The notes under the pieces are model-generated. The model ran no database searches. It was not told where the DNA came from and was given only the letters and a program-made list of their open reading frames with translations. Positions 6,271-7,651 of a DNA stretch of 7,651 nt are shown piece by piece. Source of the DNA: CAZBJJ01 sp964492245 (GTDB lineage Bacteria > Spirochaetota > Spirochaetia > Treponematales > Breznakiellaceae); the NCBI GenBank assembly GCA_964492245.1, contig CAZBJJ010000063.1, positions 1 to 7,651 of the forward strand, written 5' to 3'. A program made the position numbers and the translations under genes. The number at the start of each line of letters is the position of its first letter. Positions within the stretch are counted from its first letter, which is position 1.

Positions 6271-6730
6271 CTGTTTTTAGTTGCTTTAATCTATGTTGCA
6301 TATTATACGTAAAATAATCAAGGTCTATGACTTTGCTAATGATATATGTGTCAAGCGAAAGGGAAAATGGATGATGTATAATATTATGGCAAAATATCCA
6401 AAAGCTGATATATCCTGGGCATGGCAGTGGGTTTTTCCTCAAGAAAGAAGATGGAAAAATCGTGAAACCGGAGAAGAAGGGCGGCATCATATGGATGTGT
6501 CTATACTGCAAAATGCTGTTCATGAGGCCGTCATTAAGGCAGGTATTACAAAAAAAGCCTCCTGTCATACTTTTAGGCATTCCTTTGCGACACATCTGCT
6601 AGAAGACGGCTATGATATACGCACAGTTCAAGAATTATTAGGACACTCAGATGTAAAAACAACAATGATTTATACACACGTATTAAATAAAGGACCATGT
6701 GGTGTAAACAGTCCATTAGATATGTTGTGA
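6271..6730 (+). pseudogene. intI: Degenerate integron integrase (IntI-type tyrosine recombinase), C-terminal remnant
   Basis: The clear part is 6293-6730 (145 codons; full IntI is about 320-340 aa). It keeps the IntI-specific patch KYPKADISWAWQWVFPQE (~35-51) and RHHMD (~64-68), box II CHTFRHSFATHLLE (H92, R95), then ELLGHSDVKTTMIYTHVLNKG with H118 and nucleophile Y127. The start IRKIIKVYDFANDICVKRKGK resembles the strand after the first catalytic Arg, but that Arg (T-G-x-R-x-x-E region) and the whole N-terminal core-binding domain are missing. About 40 residues between VKRKGK and KYPKA are also deleted. In another frame at 6277-6303, LVALIYVAY resembles the LxASLLYGxG segment just upstream, suggesting a frameshifted remnant. 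No RBS precedes ATG 6293. It should be catalytically dead. The patch separates IntI from XerC/D. Confidence 0.87.
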
Positions 6731-6858
6731 AATAATTTTGTTGTGGAAATAGCGAACTTGTATTAAATAAAAGCTTATAAAGGTCTGTATAAGACACTAA
6801 GTATTTTTATTTATGATATATATTACTGTAAGTTAGTAATTTTAGATGTCATCTTATA
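6731..6858. other. AT-rich spacer without recognisable genes
   Basis: Between the intI remnant and the cassette promoter I see no coding frame with an RBS and no RNA gene. GTATTAAATAAA occurs at 6760-6771 and also inside the intI remnant at 6680-6691, exactly 80 bp apart. Confidence 0.5.
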
Positions 6859-6887
6859 TTGACACAAAATACAGAATTAAATAAAAT
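6859..6887 (+). promoter_or_regulatory. Probable integron cassette promoter Pc
   Basis: Perfect -35 TTGACA (6859-6864), optimal 17-nt spacer and -10 TAAAAT (6882-6887, 5/6). The start is expected near 6894, just before the recombination core site at 6910, so inserted cassettes would be transcribed from it. In this layout Pc lies past the 3' end of intI and not within or before intI, as expected for the inverted Treponema-type integron. Confidence 0.7.
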
Positions 6888-6909
6888 AATCAGGAACTGA
6901 TGAATTTAT

Positions 6910-6916
6910 GTTAGGT
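6910..6916 (+). other. Integron attI core site (GTTAGGT)
   Basis: GTTAGGT fits the GTTRRRY core consensus; crossover occurs between G6910 and T6911. The sequence upstream is not complementary to the L'' region of the attC at 7606-7618, as it would be if this were the right end of an attC, so it is better read as attI. It pairs logically with the ACCTAAC at 7599 as the two boundaries of one cassette. Confidence 0.7.
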
Positions 6917-6929
6917 TGACGCTCCGCGC

Positions 6930-6937
6930 GGGGGGGG
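6930..6937 (+). repeat. G8 homopolymer just before the cassette ORF
   Basis: Eight consecutive G at 6930-6937, directly after the palindrome CCGCGCGG (6924-6931) and 3 nt before ATG 6941. This GC-rich patch stands out in AT-rich DNA. It is the only candidate for a ribosome-binding sequence here, at an unusually short spacing. Homopolymeric G tracts are prone to slippage. Confidence 0.75.
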
Positions 6938-6940
6938 AAA

Positions 6941-7621
6941 ATGAAGATAATTAGGATTCTTGTTGTAATTACAATTTCCATTTTATTATGTAGTTGCGGC
7001 GCGCAAACAGTATCCTTTATATTTGCACCATTTACAAAAATAAGTGAACATAAAATAAACTATGTAACTGAACAAAATGATTTTTTATTAAATGAATCAT
7101 GCTCAATTAATGTAAAAATATTTACGTCTTCAAACTGGGAATCAAAAGAAACGCCAGGTATTCCAATTAAAATTGATTCATATTATTCAAAACCCTACTA
7201 TTTTCAAATATTTTACAAATTCAATGATAATTCTATTAGTAAAATAGTTTTTAAGAAATGTATACTTGCTAAGGCTGATCAAACTATCGACCTACTTCAA
7301 TCAAAAGAATTGTTTATTTCACCTTCTATTTTTGACAGAGATACCGGGACATCTTATTCAACGACCAGTGACACAGGAGAAAAGGAAGTTTTTATAAAAA
7401 CTAAAAGCATCATTATTAGTATTGATAATTCGAAATATGCTAATCTATATAACGTTGGTTTTGAAAATATTAATATTGATCCTGTGAAAGATAGTTCAAT
7501 AAATATTGAATTTGAATTTGATATAATATTCAAAGATGGAAAAGTTCAGAAAATTAAAAGAATTATGAAATTTGATAGGGAATACAGAATAAATGGAAAC
7601 CTAACAACTGCTTCAACCTGA
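6941..7621 (+). CDS. Putative lipoprotein of unknown function, cassette-encoded
   Basis: 226-aa product. The N-terminus MKIIRILVVITISILLCSCG is a lipoprotein signal: basic start, hydrophobic core, and L-C-S-C with the lipidated Cys at 19 (a relaxed lipobox such as spirochaetes tolerate). The mature protein has alternating hydrophobic and polar residues suggestive of beta-strands and is rich in Asn, Lys, Ile, Ser and Phe. No further TM segment, enzyme motif or known domain is recognised. Likely periplasmic or surface-attached. Codon use is strongly AT-rich and unlike the left part of the window, fitting acquisition by transfer. It is the only gene of an integron cassette and its last six codons and stop overlap the attC site. 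ATG 6941 follows the G8 tract by 3 nt. Expression is expected from Pc at 6859-6887. Confidence 0.82.
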   Translation: MKIIRILVVITISILLCSCGAQTVSFIFAPFTKISEHKINYVTEQNDFLLNESCSINVKIFTSSNWESKETPGIPIKIDSYYSKPYYFQIFYKFNDNSISKIVFKKCILAKADQTIDLLQSKELFISPSIFDRDTGTSYSTTSDTGEKEVFIKTKSIIISIDNSKYANLYNVGFENINIDPVKDSSINIEFEFDIIFKDGKVQKIKRIMKFDREYRINGNLTTAST

Positions 7622-7651
7622 TAATTCCTTTTGTCATGAAAATTGCAGTCG
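7599..7651 (+). other. Left half of an attC recombination site
   Basis: ACCTAAC at 7599-7605 fits RYYYAAC (R''), followed after a short spacer by GCTTCAACC (7610-7618), in the position of L''. The TTCAA element close behind the R'' box is typical of many attC sites. The complementary L'-R' arm (expected to read like GGTTGAAGC..GTTRRRY) lies beyond the window end, so folding cannot be checked here. Confidence 0.7.

Larger units (their letters stand above)
6911..7651 (+). mobile_element. Integron gene cassette (first in array), right end truncated by window
   Basis: Starts at the crossover point in GTTAGGT, has a 30-nt leader, a single ORF (6941-7621) and the left half of an attC site. A single ORF with very short flanks whose stop lies inside attC is standard cassette architecture. 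The attC runs off the window, so the cassette end and any further cassettes are not visible. Confidence 0.75.

Noticed and set aside
6293..6730. A functional short XerC/D-like recombinase
   Set aside because: It lacks the first catalytic Arg region, the N-terminal domain and an RBS, and carries the IntI-specific patch, so it is a decayed IntI.
6680..6771. GTATTAAATAAA repeated 80 bp apart as a duplication of the intI end
   Set aside because: Only 12 bp match, in very AT-rich DNA, and the flanks do not align; chance is likely.
6914..6922. GGTTGACGC as an L' arm complementary to GCTTCAACC of the attC
   Set aside because: It matches 8 of 9 but lies downstream of and overlapping GTTAGGT, on the wrong side of the core site for an attC arm.

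Overview
The window looks like a chromosomal segment of a spirochaete, most likely a Treponema-type organism. This is inferred from gene content: a protein with a long Glu/Leu/Val repeat tail, a DUF438-hemerythrin-PAS protein, a lipoprotein signal with a loose lipobox, and an integron remnant arranged like the one known from Treponema denticola. The species cannot be named from the sequence alone. Two of the four housekeeping genes appear to use TTG starts behind good Shine-Dalgarno sequences.

The left four fifths (1-6090) is a fairly GC-rich core region. A minus-strand gene running off the left edge encodes a two-TM protein with a large extracytoplasmic domain and a tandem-repeat acidic tail (1-1438). 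It is divergent from glgP, glycogen phosphorylase (1598-4030), whose sequence is interrupted by a 10-N assembly gap. A strong hairpin separates glgP from the convergent DUF438/hemerythrin/PAS gene (5358-4075, minus). That gene is divergent from a small UPF0316-type membrane protein with a DUF2179 domain (5544-6059), which is followed by a strong hairpin terminator.

At about 6095-6117 the composition drops abruptly to AT-rich. Exactly there lies the last 22 nt of a tRNA on the minus strand (T-loop, 3' acceptor strand and discriminator) with the rest of the tRNA absent. This is the signature expected at the outer end of an element integrated into a tRNA 3' end. Next come three spaced, degenerate direct repeats and then a broken integron integrase (intI pseudogene, about 6271-6730). 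The N-terminal half and the first catalytic Arg are gone and there is an internal deletion, but the IntI-specific patch and the C-terminal catalytic motifs remain.

Downstream of the intI remnant, and in the same orientation, are a near-consensus sigma70 promoter (TTGACA-17-TAAAAT, 6859-6887), a GTTAGGT recombination core site (6910-6916), and a gene cassette. The cassette holds a 226-aa putative lipoprotein of unknown function (6941-7621). The CDS ends inside the left half of an attC site (ACCTAAC at 7599-7605) that is cut by the window end. The layout intI 3' end, Pc, attI, cassette is the 'inverted' integron organisation, here with a dead integrase. The right end of the window is therefore the beginning of a cassette array inside a probable genomic island, and the adjacent sequence should hold more cassettes.
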